DNA of 64,000 nt from Phycisphaeraceae bacterium (GTDB taxonomy: Bacteria > Planctomycetota > Phycisphaerae > Phycisphaerales > UBA1924), in NCBI GenBank assembly GCA_019636495.1, contig JAHBXL010000003.1, forward strand, positions 1 to 64,000, in the 5' to 3' direction. This document shows, piece by piece, positions 44,501 through 61,069 of this stretch (position 1 is the first letter of the stretch; each line of letters begins with the position of its first letter). The position numbers and the translations under genes are program-made. The notes below the pieces were generated by a model, which worked only from the letters and a program-made list of their open reading frames with translations, did no database searches and was not told where the DNA came from.

Positions 44501-44968
44501 ATGTCGGACCATGTGGGATCGGCCGATGGTGCGGGCGGCGGCGATGGTCGAAGAGCGTGCCGGTCGTGCTGCGGGTGCGGCTCATCGGCGGGCAAACTGG
44601 CCGCACTCACGTTCTTTGCGTGGATGATCCAGGTGCCGATGCTCATGCTGGCCGTGCCGCGATTTGTCGCGCACCTGGCGGACCTCGGTGTTGCACTCCC
44701 CGTGGTCACGCTCGCTGTCATCGACTGGTCGGCGTGGATGCGTCAGGAGTTGTTCGCGACGAAACTGACCGGCGGCGTGGTCTTCGCCGCGTGCGTGTTT
44801 GGGTTGGCGGGTGTGGCCTATGTGCTGGCGAAGGCGGGCGGGGGGTTCGGGCGCGTGCTGGTGGTGTTGATCGCGCTGACGGGCGGCGTGCTGGCCTGCG
44901 GCCAGGCCGCGAGCGTGATCGTGCCGATGGTGCAGGCGCAGCGTGCGTCGAACACCGCCGCGCCGTGA
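44501..44968 (+). CDS. Small membrane protein resembling part of a type II secretion F subunit
   Basis: A 155-residue protein with an N-terminal Cys/Gly-rich segment (RACRSCCGCGSSAGK) and three hydrophobic helices. FAWMIQVPMLMLAVPRFVAHLADLGVALPVVTLAV is similar in rhythm to the VPxFAxMFxxLGAELPxxTRxLL segment of GspF/PilC proteins, but the cytoplasmic domains of that family are missing. It may be a remnant or a separate family. The start ATG 44501 has an aaaggaac sequence upstream. Function unknown. Confidence 0.55.
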   Translation: MSDHVGSADGAGGGDGRRACRSCCGCGSSAGKLAALTFFAWMIQVPMLMLAVPRFVAHLADLGVALPVVTLAVIDWSAWMRQELFATKLTGGVVFAACVFGLAGVAYVLAKAGGGFGRVLVVLIALTGGVLACGQAASVIVPMVQAQRASNTAAP

Positions 44969-44985
44969 GGGCGAGTGCGGTCGAC

Positions 44986-45663
44986 TTACAGGTTGATCGG
45001 CGTCCCGGTGTCGATGGCGATGCGCTGCAGTGCATCGCGCAGTTTGGCGACCTCGCGTTCGAGCGCATCAAGGCGGGCGGAGACATCGGGCCCGGCGGCG
45101 GGGGCGGCGCGATTGCCCGATGCGAGGGGACTCGATGCGCTCGCCGGCGCGTGCACAACACGCTCATCAAGCGGGTGCAGATCGGGGCAGAGGAGTTGCG
45201 CAAAGCGCCGCGCGTGGCCGCCGGGGAGTTCGCGGACCATCGGCGGATCGCGCTGCACGAGCGTTGCGAGCACGCCCTGCAGGGCTTCGAGTGACTCGAT
45301 CGGGTGCATGCGCGAAGCGTTGCCGCGGAGTTCGCCAGCCGTCTGCGGGCCGCGGAGCAGCAGTTCGGCCAGCACGACCAGCGCGGGCGTTTCGACCTCG
45401 AGTACCTCGCGGGCGACGTGACGGAACTTGGCGACGCGGCTTCCCGAGAGCATCGCCTCTCGCACCAGACCCTTTGCGCGGAGCGATTCGACAGCGTCGA
45501 ACACACGTTCTTCGTCAAAGTCCGTCACGGGCAGGCGGCAGTTCTTCTGGTTGCAGCCGACGGTGAGCGCGTTGAGCGAGAGGGGGTACTGCTGGGGCGT
45601 GGTGAGGGCCTTCTCGATCAGCACGCCCAGAACGCGGCATTCATCGGGCTTGAGGGTGAGCAT
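44986..45663 (-). CDS. DUF480 family protein, YceH-like
   Basis: A 225-residue protein. The N-terminus MLTLKPDECRVLGVLIEKALTTPQQYPLSLNALT followed by GCNQKNCR is the strong signature of the YceH/DUF480 family, which has two winged-helix domains. A coiled-coil-like C-terminus (SARLDALEREVAKLRDALQRI) follows. The role is unknown. The ATG at 45663 is chosen; it is divergent from the GYF_2/DUF4190 gene by 70 bases. Confidence 0.88.
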   Translation of the reverse strand: MLTLKPDECRVLGVLIEKALTTPQQYPLSLNALTVGCNQKNCRLPVTDFDEERVFDAVESLRAKGLVREAMLSGSRVAKFRHVAREVLEVETPALVVLAELLLRGPQTAGELRGNASRMHPIESLEALQGVLATLVQRDPPMVRELPGGHARRFAQLLCPDLHPLDERVVHAPASASSPLASGNRAAPAAGPDVSARLDALEREVAKLRDALQRIAIDTGTPINL

Positions 45664-45733
45664 GGGGGCAGTGTACCCGCGTGCTCCGAGCCCGCGTTTG
45701 ACAGTTCGACCGCTCCCGGACAGACTGTGGCCA

Positions 45734-46225
45734 ATGAGCGAGCAGACCCAGTATCTCGTCATCCTTGCCAGCGGTCAGCGGTTCGGGCCGGCGGACCTTG
45801 ACACCATCGCGCAGTGGGCGCGCGAGGGTCGCGTGCCGCGCGAAGCGGTCCTGCAGGCGGCCGACCCCGCTTCGACGCCGCGCTCGGTTCTCGCCGTGCC
45901 CATGCTCGCGGCGATCATCGGCGCGCCGCCGACCGTGGCCGGGCCGGTCGTTGCCCCGGAAGATGGCGCGATCTCAGCGCTGATCCCCTACAAGAACGGT
46001 GCCGCGCTCGCGGCGTACTACATCGGCGTGGTCGCGCTGATCCCGGTCCTGGGGCTGCTCGCCGCGCCCTTTGCGATCGGGTTCGGGATCGTCGGCATCC
46101 GCGCGTACACCCGCGATCCGCGCCGAAAGGGCATCGTGCACGCCTGGACCGGTATCGCGCTGGGCGTGGTCTCATTCGCGATTGTGGCGATGATTCTCCT
46201 GATGGTCATTCCCAACCTGAAGTGA
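45734..46225 (+). CDS. GYF_2-DUF4190 membrane protein
   Basis: A 163-residue protein. The N-terminal about 55 residues (YLVILASGQRFGPADLDTIAQWAREGRV) form a GYF_2 domain; a linker and a DUF4190 membrane hairpin follow (AAYYIGVVALIPVLGLLAAPFAIGFGIVGIRAY, then a second pair of helices). Its function is unknown; this pairing is common in planctomycetes and myxobacteria. The start ATG is 45734. Confidence 0.8.
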   Translation: MSEQTQYLVILASGQRFGPADLDTIAQWAREGRVPREAVLQAADPASTPRSVLAVPMLAAIIGAPPTVAGPVVAPEDGAISALIPYKNGAALAAYYIGVVALIPVLGLLAAPFAIGFGIVGIRAYTRDPRRKGIVHAWTGIALGVVSFAIVAMILLMVIPNLK

Positions 46226-46252
46226 GGAGCGCGGGTCTCGCGGCGAAGCGCG

Positions 46253-46462
46253 GTGAAACTCTGGCTTGTCCCCATCGCGGTGTTCGCGCTCGTCGGTTTC
46301 ATTGCCGCGACATTCATGCTGCTCGATCCCGGCGCTGCGTTTGTTGTGTTTGCCGTTGTCGTCGTGTGCGGGCTGGGCGCGGCCCCGGTGGTCTTTGCAT
46401 GGCGGACGCGGCATCAGCAGCGTGCACAAAGACCCCCAAACGGACGCAGAACAAGTGATTGA
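46253..46462 (+). CDS. Small two-helix membrane protein, hypothetical
   Basis: A 69-residue reading frame starting at GTG 46253, 27 bases after the GYF_2 gene. It has two hydrophobic helices (LVPIAVFALVGFIAATFMLL, FVVFAVVVVCGLGAAPVVFAW) and a basic tail (RTRHQQRAQRP). The ribosome site is weak, so it may not be expressed. No family recognised. Confidence 0.45.
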   Translation: MKLWLVPIAVFALVGFIAATFMLLDPGAAFVVFAVVVVCGLGAAPVVFAWRTRHQQRAQRPPNGRRTSD

Positions 46463-46501
46463 TGATTGCCGCCGGCGCATCAAGGCCCGAGTGCGCGCGG
46501 C

Positions 46502-46529
46502 TTGTCCGCCCGGGGATGAGCGCTATACT
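46502..46529 (+). promoter_or_regulatory. Promoter of the rplK-rpoC operon
   Basis: A -35 box TTGTCC (46502-46507) and -10 box TATACT (46524-46529) have a 16-base spacer. Transcription would begin near 46536, giving a leader of about 134 bases before rplK. No clear L1 binding structure was resolved by eye. Confidence 0.75.
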
Positions 46530-46669
46530 CGGGGCCCTGTCCGCGGCGGCTCCGTGCCGCATCGGGCGACATCGAGAACCGTAAGCACCACCAATCCCGC
46601 GGCACGCCATTGGCCGGCAACCGCAGTCCTCGCCCGGCGCGAGGGGGAAGGTGGGAGGTGGAGATCATC

Positions 46670-47101
46670 ATGGCCAAGAAAGAAGTCACCAAAGTCTTCA
46701 AGGTCCAGGCCCCGGGCGGGAAGGCGACCCCTGCGCCGCCGCTGGGTCCGATCCTTGGCGGCGCGGGCGTCAACCCCGGCCAGTTCATCACGAAGTTCAA
46801 CGCCGAGACGGCCAAGTTCAACGGCAAGATCGTTGTCGCCGTCGTCACGGCCTACTCCGACCGCACATTCACGTTCGAACTCAAGTCCTCGCCCGCCGCG
46901 GAACTGATCAAGGAAGCCGCGAAGATCGAGAAGGGCGCGGGCGTTCCGAACAAGGACAAGGTCGGCAAGGTGACCAAGGCGCAGGTGAAGAAGATCGCCG
47001 AGGAGAAGTTCGCGGATCTCGGCGCTGCGTCGATCGAAGCCGCGATGCGCACCATCGAGGGCACGTGCCGCCAGATGGGCGTCACGGTGGTGGAGGGCTG
47101 A
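46670..47101 (+). CDS. rplK: 50S ribosomal protein L11
   Basis: A 143-residue ribosomal protein of the GTPase-associated centre. It opens VTKVFKVQAPGGKATPAPPLGPILGGAGVN, the rRNA-binding and methylated N-terminus of L11, and ends with the C-terminal rRNA domain (IEGTCRQMGVTV). The ATG 46670 follows a strong ggagg; the reading frame runs further upstream but without family support. nusG and secE, usual upstream neighbours, are not here. Confidence 0.97.
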   Translation: MAKKEVTKVFKVQAPGGKATPAPPLGPILGGAGVNPGQFITKFNAETAKFNGKIVVAVVTAYSDRTFTFELKSSPAAELIKEAAKIEKGAGVPNKDKVGKVTKAQVKKIAEEKFADLGAASIEAAMRTIEGTCRQMGVTVVEG

Positions 47102-47105
47102 ACCC

Positions 47106-47807
47106 ATGGCGATCAAACTCTCAAAGCGGCACAAGGCGAACCTCTCCGCGGCACCCAAGGAGCCGCTGGACCCGGCGCAGGCCTGCGAGGCCGTGAAGAA
47201 GTACAAGGGCCCGAAGTTCGACCAGACGGTGAACGTCGTGATGCACCTGGGCATTGATGCGGCACAGGCCGATCAGGCGATCCGCGGCTCGGTCTCGCTG
47301 CCGAACGGCATCGGCAAGGCCAAGCGTGTGATCGCGTTCTGCCGCGAGGACCAGTCGAAGGCCGCGCGTGAGAACGGCGCGGTCGAGGCGGGTGCCGACG
47401 ACCTGGTGGCAAAGGTCGAGGGCGGGTGGATGGACTTCGACGTCGCCGTAGCCTCTCCGGACATGATGCGGATCGTGTCGAAACTCGGCAAGGTGCTGGG
47501 CCCCAAGGGCCTGATGCCCTCGCCCAAGAGCGGCACCGTGACGCCCGATGTCCCCAAGGCCGTCAAGGAATACGCCGCGGGAAAGGTCGAGTACCGCAAC
47601 GACAAGAGCGGCAATGTGCACGCGGTGATCGGGAAGATGAGTTTCTCCGCGGCGGACCTCGCGGCGAATCTCGAGCACTTCATCGGCCACATCGAGCGGT
47701 CGCGTCCGAACACCGCCAAGGGCGTGTTCATCAAGAAGTGTGTCATCAGCGGGTGCATGACCCCCGGCGTTCCGGTGAAGATCGTTTCCGCGGTGGTGCC
47801 GGCCTAA
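47106..47807 (+). CDS. rplA: 50S ribosomal protein L1
   Basis: A 233-residue ribosomal protein of the L1 stalk. Conserved segments include NVVMHLGIDAAQADQAIRGSVSLPNG, DFDVAVASPDMMRIVSKLGKVLGPKGLMPSPKSGTV and the C-terminal GVPVKIV. It begins four bases after rplK. In many bacteria L1 also represses its own operon. Confidence 0.97.
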   Translation: MAIKLSKRHKANLSAAPKEPLDPAQACEAVKKYKGPKFDQTVNVVMHLGIDAAQADQAIRGSVSLPNGIGKAKRVIAFCREDQSKAARENGAVEAGADDLVAKVEGGWMDFDVAVASPDMMRIVSKLGKVLGPKGLMPSPKSGTVTPDVPKAVKEYAAGKVEYRNDKSGNVHAVIGKMSFSAADLAANLEHFIGHIERSRPNTAKGVFIKKCVISGCMTPGVPVKIVSAVVPA

Positions 47808-47828
47808 GTCGCCGACGGGAGTTGAGCC

Positions 47829-48377
47829 ATGTCCAAGACCATCAAGTCGATGATCATCAGCGAGTACCGCGAGCGGGTCGAAGGATTCGAGGACGCGGCG
47901 CTGATCAGCATTCGCGGGGTGTCGAGCAACGACACCAACAAGATCCGCAAGAAGTTGCGTGACAAGAAGATCGAGATCGCGGTCGTGCGCAACGCGCTGG
48001 CCCGCAAGGCGTTCGAGAACTCGGGGCTCTCGGGCCTCGAGCCGCTGCTGGCCGGCGCATCGGCGATCGCCTACGGCGGGCAGTCCGTCGTGCAGGTGGC
48101 GCGCGAGATCGTGGGCCTGCTCGAGGAGTTCCCGGCGATCGAACTCAAGGGCGCGATCCTCGACGGCACGCTGTTCAAGGGCAAGGACGGCGTGAAGGAA
48201 CTCTCGAAGTTCCCGACCCGCGAAGAGGCCCTCGGCCAGACTGTCACGCTCATCCTCGCCCCGGCGGGCAAACTGGTGTCCCAGGTCAAGGGCCCGGGTT
48301 CCGCGCTGGCGAGCATTGTCAAGTCCATCGAGGAGAAGTTGGAGAAGGGCGAGACGATCGCCCGCAAGGCCGGCTGA
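47829..48377 (+). CDS. rplJ: 50S ribosomal protein L10
   Basis: A 182-residue stalk base protein that carries L7/L12 dimers. GVSSNDTNKIRKKLRDKKIEIAVVRNALARKA is the typical N-terminal rRNA-binding part; the C-terminal helix (ALASIVKSIEEKLEKGE) is the L7/L12 platform. Only 21 bases separate it from rplA, so there is no separate L10 leader here. Confidence 0.96.
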   Translation: MSKTIKSMIISEYRERVEGFEDAALISIRGVSSNDTNKIRKKLRDKKIEIAVVRNALARKAFENSGLSGLEPLLAGASAIAYGGQSVVQVAREIVGLLEEFPAIELKGAILDGTLFKGKDGVKELSKFPTREEALGQTVTLILAPAGKLVSQVKGPGSALASIVKSIEEKLEKGETIARKAG

Positions 48378-48483
48378 TCCTCTCAACAGACTCTGCGACC
48401 GACTGGCCCCTCGGGGTTAAACGCCGGAACTGGTCCGGCGCCTCTCGGACGAGAAACTCGGAACGTTTCGAAGGAAGTGAAGC

Positions 48484-48867
48484 ATGTCCACGATCCAGGA
48501 ACTCGGTGACAAACTCGCGGCGCTCTCGCTCAAGGACGCCGTCGAACTCGGCAAGTACCTCAAGGACACCTACGGCATCGAGCCCGCGGCGGGCGGCGCG
48601 GTGGTGATGGCCGCGGCAGGCGGCGGCGGGGGCGCGGCCAAGGCCGAAGAGAAGACCTCGTTCGACGTGATCCTCAAGGCGGTCGATGCCGCGAAGAAGA
48701 TCGCGGTCATCAAGGTCGTGCGCGAACTGACGGGCCTGGGCCTGGCCGAGGCGAAGGCCTTTGCCGACGCCCCCGGCAAGCCCATCAAGCAGGGCGTGTC
48801 GAAGGAAGAGGCGGACAAGATCTCCAAGCAGGTCACCGAGGCCGGCGGTACGGTCGAACTGGCCTGA
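48484..48867 (+). CDS. rplL: 50S ribosomal protein L7/L12
   Basis: A 127-residue stalk protein. The N-terminal dimerisation part, a Gly/Ala-rich hinge (AAGGGGGAAKAEEK) and the factor-binding C-terminal domain (VIKVVRELTGLGLAEAKAFAD, GVSKEEADKISKQVTEAG) are all present. A 106-base gap after rplJ contains a small hairpin (gccggaactggtccggc) and a good ribosome site (aaggaag). A terminator follows. Confidence 0.97.
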   Translation: MSTIQELGDKLAALSLKDAVELGKYLKDTYGIEPAAGGAVVMAAAGGGGGAAKAEEKTSFDVILKAVDAAKKIAVIKVVRELTGLGLAEAKAFADAPGKPIKQGVSKEEADKISKQVTEAGGTVELA

Positions 48868-49185
48868 CCCGACTCGGTCGGGCAACCCACGAGCCATCGG
48901 CCCCCCGGGTCTGAACGCCCGGGGGGCCTTTTCGTCCCGAATCTGTCCGGCCCGGGGCCTCTGGCGTGGGTGGACAAGAGAGGGCGGAGGGCCAAAGCCG
49001 GGCCCCCTTGGCAGGGGGGTATTATCGGAGGGGGGGACTTGCCCTCGGCGCGGGAGATGGGTAAACTTGAAGATTCGCGACAAAGCAGCGGGTGCACAGG
49101 GACATTGATCGCAGCGGCGTAAACAAAAACTGAAGACGGCTCCTTCGCGGAGCCCGTGGCTATACCAACGATCGCGAGGTCATCG
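48868..49185. other. Intergenic region rplL-rpoB
   Basis: It holds a terminator/attenuator (48899-48932) and, just before rpoB, a perfect six-base hairpin (ggctcc/ggagcc, 49138-49154). No convincing second promoter was found, though a tattat word occurs near 49020. rpoB is therefore probably expressed by readthrough from the ribosomal genes. Confidence 0.5.
48899..48932 (+). terminator. Terminator/attenuator between rplL and rpoB
   Basis: A perfect 11-base stem (ggccccccggg at 48899-48909, cccggggggcc at 48918-48928) with an eight-base loop is followed by four T. Partial termination here would set the usual excess of L7/L12 over RNA polymerase. Confidence 0.9.
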
Positions 49186-52995
<3,810 letters not shown>

Positions 52996-53098
52996 CCGGC
53001 CCCGGCCGATCGTCAGCCGACCACGACCGCAGCGTTTGCTGAATCCCGACACGCCCGCACCGGGCCACCAACCCCGGCCCCTGGGAGCGACCACCGTG

Positions 53099-57478
<4,380 letters not shown>

Positions 57479-57505
57479 TCGGGGCGCGACAACTCAACTG
57501 ACCCC

Positions 57506-57784
57506 TCAAGGGGCCGCCTGTCCGGGCGGCCCTTTTTCGTCGGGCGGCGTGCCCGCGCGGCCGCGCGACATCACATCCGCGGCATCCTCCGGCGAGAGTA
57601 CCGCGAACGCCGTGGCGCCGGTCTCGAGCATGAGTCGGACATACGGCTCGCACGTTCCGCAGCCGGTGCAGCACCCCGACCAGGCGCGGAGCGCTTCAAA
57701 GTCCATGTCCATGGCGCTCGCGAGCCGTCGCAGATCGGCGAACTCCAGTTGCATGCACACGCAGCGTGTGACGGGCAGTTCCAA
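57506..57784 (-). CDS. BFD-type [2Fe-2S] protein, last gene of the riboswitch operon
   Basis: A 92-residue protein. CVCMQLEFADLRRLASAMDM followed by WSGCCTGCGTCEPYVRLML is the BFD-like [2Fe-2S]-binding arrangement: C-x-C, about 30 residues, then C-x2-C. BFD proteins (bacterioferritin-associated ferredoxin) and related domains pass electrons to partner enzymes. The start is TTG 57784, with GGAG seven bases upstream; the nearest ATG would remove the first Cys pair. It lies 12 bases after the prepilin gene. Its stop overlaps the rpoC terminator region. Confidence 0.8.
   Translation of the reverse strand: MELPVTRCVCMQLEFADLRRLASAMDMDFEALRAWSGCCTGCGTCEPYVRLMLETGATAFAVLSPEDAADVMSRGRAGTPPDEKGPPGQAAP
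57511..57537 (+). terminator. Terminator after rpoC
   Basis: A perfect eight-base stem (gggccgcc at 57511-57518, ggcggccc at 57525-57532) with a six-base loop is followed by five T. It ends the ribosomal/RNA polymerase operon. It overlaps the 3' end of the convergent BFD gene. Confidence 0.92.
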
Positions 57785-57796
57785 GCGCGGGCTCCA

Positions 57797-58657
57797 TCAA
57801 TCGGGGTCGAACAGGCTGTTGTCATCGGCCGCGCCGAACCAGCCGATCGCCGCATCGCGCGGATCGCCGGGATAGAACCCGCTGGCCTGCGAGAAGGTCA
57901 ACCGCTCGGGCGCGATGTGCCCGTCAAGCCACGCGACACTCGCCGTGCCGGTCGTGCCGCGCCGAACACCGTGGCGGAAGTGCGTGCTCGGGTCGGGCCG
58001 GATGCCGGGGAACTCGGGCCAGAAGCGAGGCTCAAGGAAGGAATACTCCACAACGCCCGCCGCGGCGGGGCTCGCCGCATCGCGCAGCGCACTGTCGGCA
58101 AAGCCGCAGGTTCGCGCTGGATCGATGAAACGCGCCCGCGGCATGCCGGCGCGATCGGTCACCAGCGCCCATTCACCGCTCACGGCGCGTGCCCGCACCG
58201 CGCCGACAAACGCCGTGTTGTAGCCGTATCCGCCGCCGCCGCGCTCAAACCCAGCGCCCGCGGCATCAAGTAGCGTCAGCGCGGGTGCGAAGGAGGGACA
58301 CGCGCGGACGCCGCGGCCGGATTCGCCGGGCGCATCGAGATACCCGCTCAGCGGCCCGCCCGATCCGGAGAACCGCGCGCCGGGAGATTCTCGCGAGCCG
58401 AACCAGCGAGTGAGGTTGGCTTGCCGGTCCGGCATGCCGGGCGCGTACGCATCGCCGAAATCGGTCGCGTAGAGGTCGTTGGCGATGAGCAACTGCCGGA
58501 GGTTGGAGAGGCACGCCGCGGCACGTGCCGACTCGCGCGAGGAGGCGAGCGAGGGGAGCAGCAGGCTCAGCAACAGCGCGATCACGCCAACGACGACCAG
58601 CACCTCGATGAGCGTGATGGCGCGAGCGCTGCGGGATCTGTGCCGCGGGGTCGTCAT
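57797..58657 (-). CDS. Prepilin-type N-terminal domain protein
   Basis: A 286-residue protein. The type IV prepilin/pseudopilin signal is RSARAITLIEVLVVVGVIALLLSLLLPSL-like: a charged leader, a cleavage site with Ala in place of the usual Gly and Ile in place of Phe, the Glu at position +5, and a hydrophobic helix. The rest is a globular part ending near TASVAWLDGHIAPE, similar to the H-x9-DG tail of planctomycete prepilin-like proteins. The ATG 58657 overlaps the stop of the dockerin gene by four bases. It may be a minor pseudopilin or a surface protein; the job in a B12-controlled operon is unknown. Confidence 0.8.
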   Translation of the reverse strand: MTTPRHRSRSARAITLIEVLVVVGVIALLLSLLLPSLASSRESARAAACLSNLRQLLIANDLYATDFGDAYAPGMPDRQANLTRWFGSRESPGARFSGSGGPLSGYLDAPGESGRGVRACPSFAPALTLLDAAGAGFERGGGGYGYNTAFVGAVRARAVSGEWALVTDRAGMPRARFIDPARTCGFADSALRDAASPAAAGVVEYSFLEPRFWPEFPGIRPDPSTHFRHGVRRGTTGTASVAWLDGHIAPERLTFSQASGFYPGDPRDAAIGWFGAADDNSLFDPD

Positions 58658-59805
58658 GCCGAGAACCACAGCGCGAGGAACGCGAAGATGTCGCCGACAG
58701 TCAGGCCCGGCAGGCCATCGACGTCGGCCCGAAGGTCCGCGGCGAACCACGCCGCGAGGAAAGAGAAGATGTCGGACACGGTGACCGCTCCGTCGCGGTC
58801 GAAGTCGGCGGGATGAAAGGCGGGGCGGACAATCGCGACCGCATCGATCTCGGCCGACCACTCACCGACCGGGCCGAGCAGCGCGTGCACGGGGTTGGTG
58901 ATGCGCACGAAGTCGATGCGATCGAGGTTCGCGGGCGCGCCCGTCGCCGCATCGACCGCCCACGCGATGTCGATCGCATCGCCGCCTCCGGATCCCGGCG
59001 AGATACCAACCGTGAGCGGATCATCGGGCACGGTGTAGAAGTCCTCGGGTGCGAGCGTTGGATCATCGACGAGGTTGTTGCCCGTCAGGTCGCCGAGCAG
59101 GAGCGTGGGCGTGTGATCGGCATAGCCCCAGACGCCCTCGGTCTCGGCGGCGGATCCGTTGGGGTTCACCAGCACCGGCGCGATGCCGAACATGGAAACG
59201 GGCAGTTGGTGCGTGGTCGTCTGCCAGGTGTGCAGCGGCGGGAACGCGGGCGTGCCGGGCGGCAGCCACGAGACCTGCGCGGGGCCGTGTGTCGGGTCGG
59301 CGGTGTCGTTGTCCCAGGTCATCGTGAACAGGCTCGCCGCGAAGGGCTCGGCCAGGTGCGAGCCGGGGATCAGGTACCAGGCATCATCGGCCAGGCCGTT
59401 GTGGTTGTCATCGCGCGAAACTTCGATGATCGCGCACTCGGCAAAGCGGCGGCTGGGGTCGCCAAGAACATAACTTGCGTTACCGAAGATGATGATGTCG
59501 AGTCCCATCGGATTGCGCGGGTCGTCGAGGATCGGTCGGTCGAAGCCGAGCGTGATGGAACCCCCGAAGCCGCCGAGGGTTACGACGCCGGAGTTGTCCG
59601 GGCTGATCGTCCCCCCGCCGGTCGGTGGTCCGAGCGCGCGGGAGGGATTGTTGTATTGCGGCTGGTTGACGAACTGCCCCGGCGCGGGCGCGTAGTGTAC
59701 AACGCGCGTGGCGAACCACGAGTCGCCGGCGCTCGCAGCGGCCGCCGACGAAAGACACACGGCCGCCGCGGCGGCCATGAGGGGTTGCAGGTGGGGCCCG
59801 CTCAT
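58654..59805 (-). CDS. Exported jelly-roll-like protein with GC-type dockerin tail
   Basis: A 383-residue protein. A signal peptide (MAAAAAVCLSSAAAASA) is followed by a domain with VVHYAPAPGQFVNQPQYNN, GGSITLGFDRPILDDP, LDIIIFGNASYVLGDP, CAIIEVSRDDNHNGLADD and AWYLIPGSHL. This pattern is like the cell-surface proteins coded beside BtuB/BtuG in Bacteroides B12 loci (GSITLGFDH..., ...NGLPDDTWYELAGSE). The tail has paired dockerin units VTVSDIFSFLAAWF and LTVGDIFAFLALWF. It overlaps the propeller gene upstream and the prepilin gene downstream by four bases each. Confidence 0.85.
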   Translation of the reverse strand: MSGPHLQPLMAAAAAVCLSSAAAASAGDSWFATRVVHYAPAPGQFVNQPQYNNPSRALGPPTGGGTISPDNSGVVTLGGFGGSITLGFDRPILDDPRNPMGLDIIIFGNASYVLGDPSRRFAECAIIEVSRDDNHNGLADDAWYLIPGSHLAEPFAASLFTMTWDNDTADPTHGPAQVSWLPPGTPAFPPLHTWQTTTHQLPVSMFGIAPVLVNPNGSAAETEGVWGYADHTPTLLLGDLTGNNLVDDPTLAPEDFYTVPDDPLTVGISPGSGGGDAIDIAWAVDAATGAPANLDRIDFVRITNPVHALLGPVGEWSAEIDAVAIVRPAFHPADFDRDGAVTVSDIFSFLAAWFAADLRADVDGLPGLTVGDIFAFLALWFSA

Positions 59806-60878
59806 TCGCGCCGCCTCCTGCGCGCGGCCACGAACACGCCGCCGACCGCGATGGCCGCTCCCGCGCCCGGCGCGGGCACGGCGTAGCGGTAGGCCGTGTT
59901 GTCGGCGAACACGAGCACTTCCTCCGTGAAATCGTTGAACGCGATGCCGTAGAACGCGAACGATCCCGCGGGAGAGAGCCGCAGTTCGGCGCTGTCGGGC
60001 GCGGGCCCGCCGCCCAGCAGCGCGGCCGCGATCGCGTCCGCATCGATCACCGCGGCGTAGCCGAAGTCGTTGGAGCCCGCGAAGAAGTCGCCGCCGCCTG
60101 CGAGCAGGTTGCCCAGCGCATCGAAGCGCACCGGTGAGGCGCTGAGCGCATCGGCGACGAGCGTGCCGGTGAGGAAATCGACGGGCGCGCCCGCCGCGGC
60201 GAGCGCGGCGAGGTCGAACGCGCGGACGTTGCCGGTCGGCGCGCCGCCATCGGACGTGTTGAAGCCGTCGCCGATGAACACGCGGCCGGCGCGAACTGCC
60301 ACGCCGCCGCTTCCGCCCGCGCCGATGTCCACCACTTGCGTGGCGCCGAGCGCATTGGAATCCACGCGCCACACGCCGGGGCCGGAGCCGAATCCGGAGA
60401 TGTACAAGGTCGAATCGTCGGCCCACGCGCCATCAAAGTTGGGCGCGGCGGCGAAGGTGGTTGCCGTCGTGCTCATGGGCGAGAGCGCGGCGAGATCGAC
60501 AAAGTGCACGCGGTTGGCCGCGCCGTTATCGCCGATGGCCAAACGCGAGCCGCCCGGGCTCACGGCGACAAACGAGGCCCCGAAACTGCCGAACGGGCCG
60601 TCGAAAATCGGGCCGACAGACCCGGCGAGCGTGTACGAGCCCGCGTTGACAGCATCCTGCACCAGCACCCGGCCATCGGACGCTACGCCGATCAGCCGTC
60701 CATCGGGCAGCACATCGACGGCCACGGGGTTGAAGTCGCCCTGTGCGCCCGTCGGCAGCGCATAGGAGCCGACGGGTTGATAGGGGGGCAGCGCGGCGTG
60801 CGCATCGCACGAGAGCACGCCGAACACGGGAACAACCGCCGCGACCAGCGCGGCACGAACAACTGAACGGAACTTCAT
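59802..60878 (-). CDS. Exported beta-propeller-like protein with PEP-CTERM tail, first gene after the cobalamin riboswitch
   Basis: A 358-residue protein. A signal peptide (RAALVAAVVPVFGVLSCDAHA) is followed by repeated propeller-like strands (VAVDVLPDGRLIGVASDGRVLV, FVAVSPGGSRLAIGDNGAANRVHFVDL, DDSTLYISGFGSGPGVWRVDSN, VRAGRVFIGDGFNTSDGG). The tail VPAPGAGAAIAVGGVFVAARRRRRE is PEP-CTERM-like. It is the first gene downstream of the riboswitch, so its product is expected to be made when B12 is scarce. Fold and position resemble BtuG, the surface beta-propeller that binds B12 in Bacteroides; direct B12 binding is inference. The start ATG 60878 has aggagaggcgag upstream. Confidence 0.82.
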   Translation of the reverse strand: MKFRSVVRAALVAAVVPVFGVLSCDAHAALPPYQPVGSYALPTGAQGDFNPVAVDVLPDGRLIGVASDGRVLVQDAVNAGSYTLAGSVGPIFDGPFGSFGASFVAVSPGGSRLAIGDNGAANRVHFVDLAALSPMSTTATTFAAAPNFDGAWADDSTLYISGFGSGPGVWRVDSNALGATQVVDIGAGGSGGVAVRAGRVFIGDGFNTSDGGAPTGNVRAFDLAALAAAGAPVDFLTGTLVADALSASPVRFDALGNLLAGGGDFFAGSNDFGYAAVIDADAIAAALLGGGPAPDSAELRLSPAGSFAFYGIAFNDFTEEVLVFADNTAYRYAVPAPGAGAAIAVGGVFVAARRRRRE

Positions 60879-61069
60879 GGGTTCTCGCCTCTCCTGCACA
60901 CTCCGAATCGCGCGGAGCGGCTCCCGGACCTTGAAGGCCTTCGCGTCGGGGAGGGTGTTTGAAGCGCCGGCAGGGCGAGCACTCAAACTGCCGGGGTGGA
61001 CCGCCGCGGGGAACAGCGCGGCGAAACACGGCCGGCGCCCCAAGTCGCGAGGGCGGGCACGAAACACGG
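60879..61069 (-). promoter_or_regulatory. Leader / expression platform between B12 aptamer and first gene
   Basis: About 190 bases lie between the aptamer's B12 box and the ATG at 60878. They contain GC-rich inverted words but no terminator with a T run, so control is more likely by hiding the ribosome site (aggagaggcgag) than by termination. No gene is seen in this part. Confidence 0.5.
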
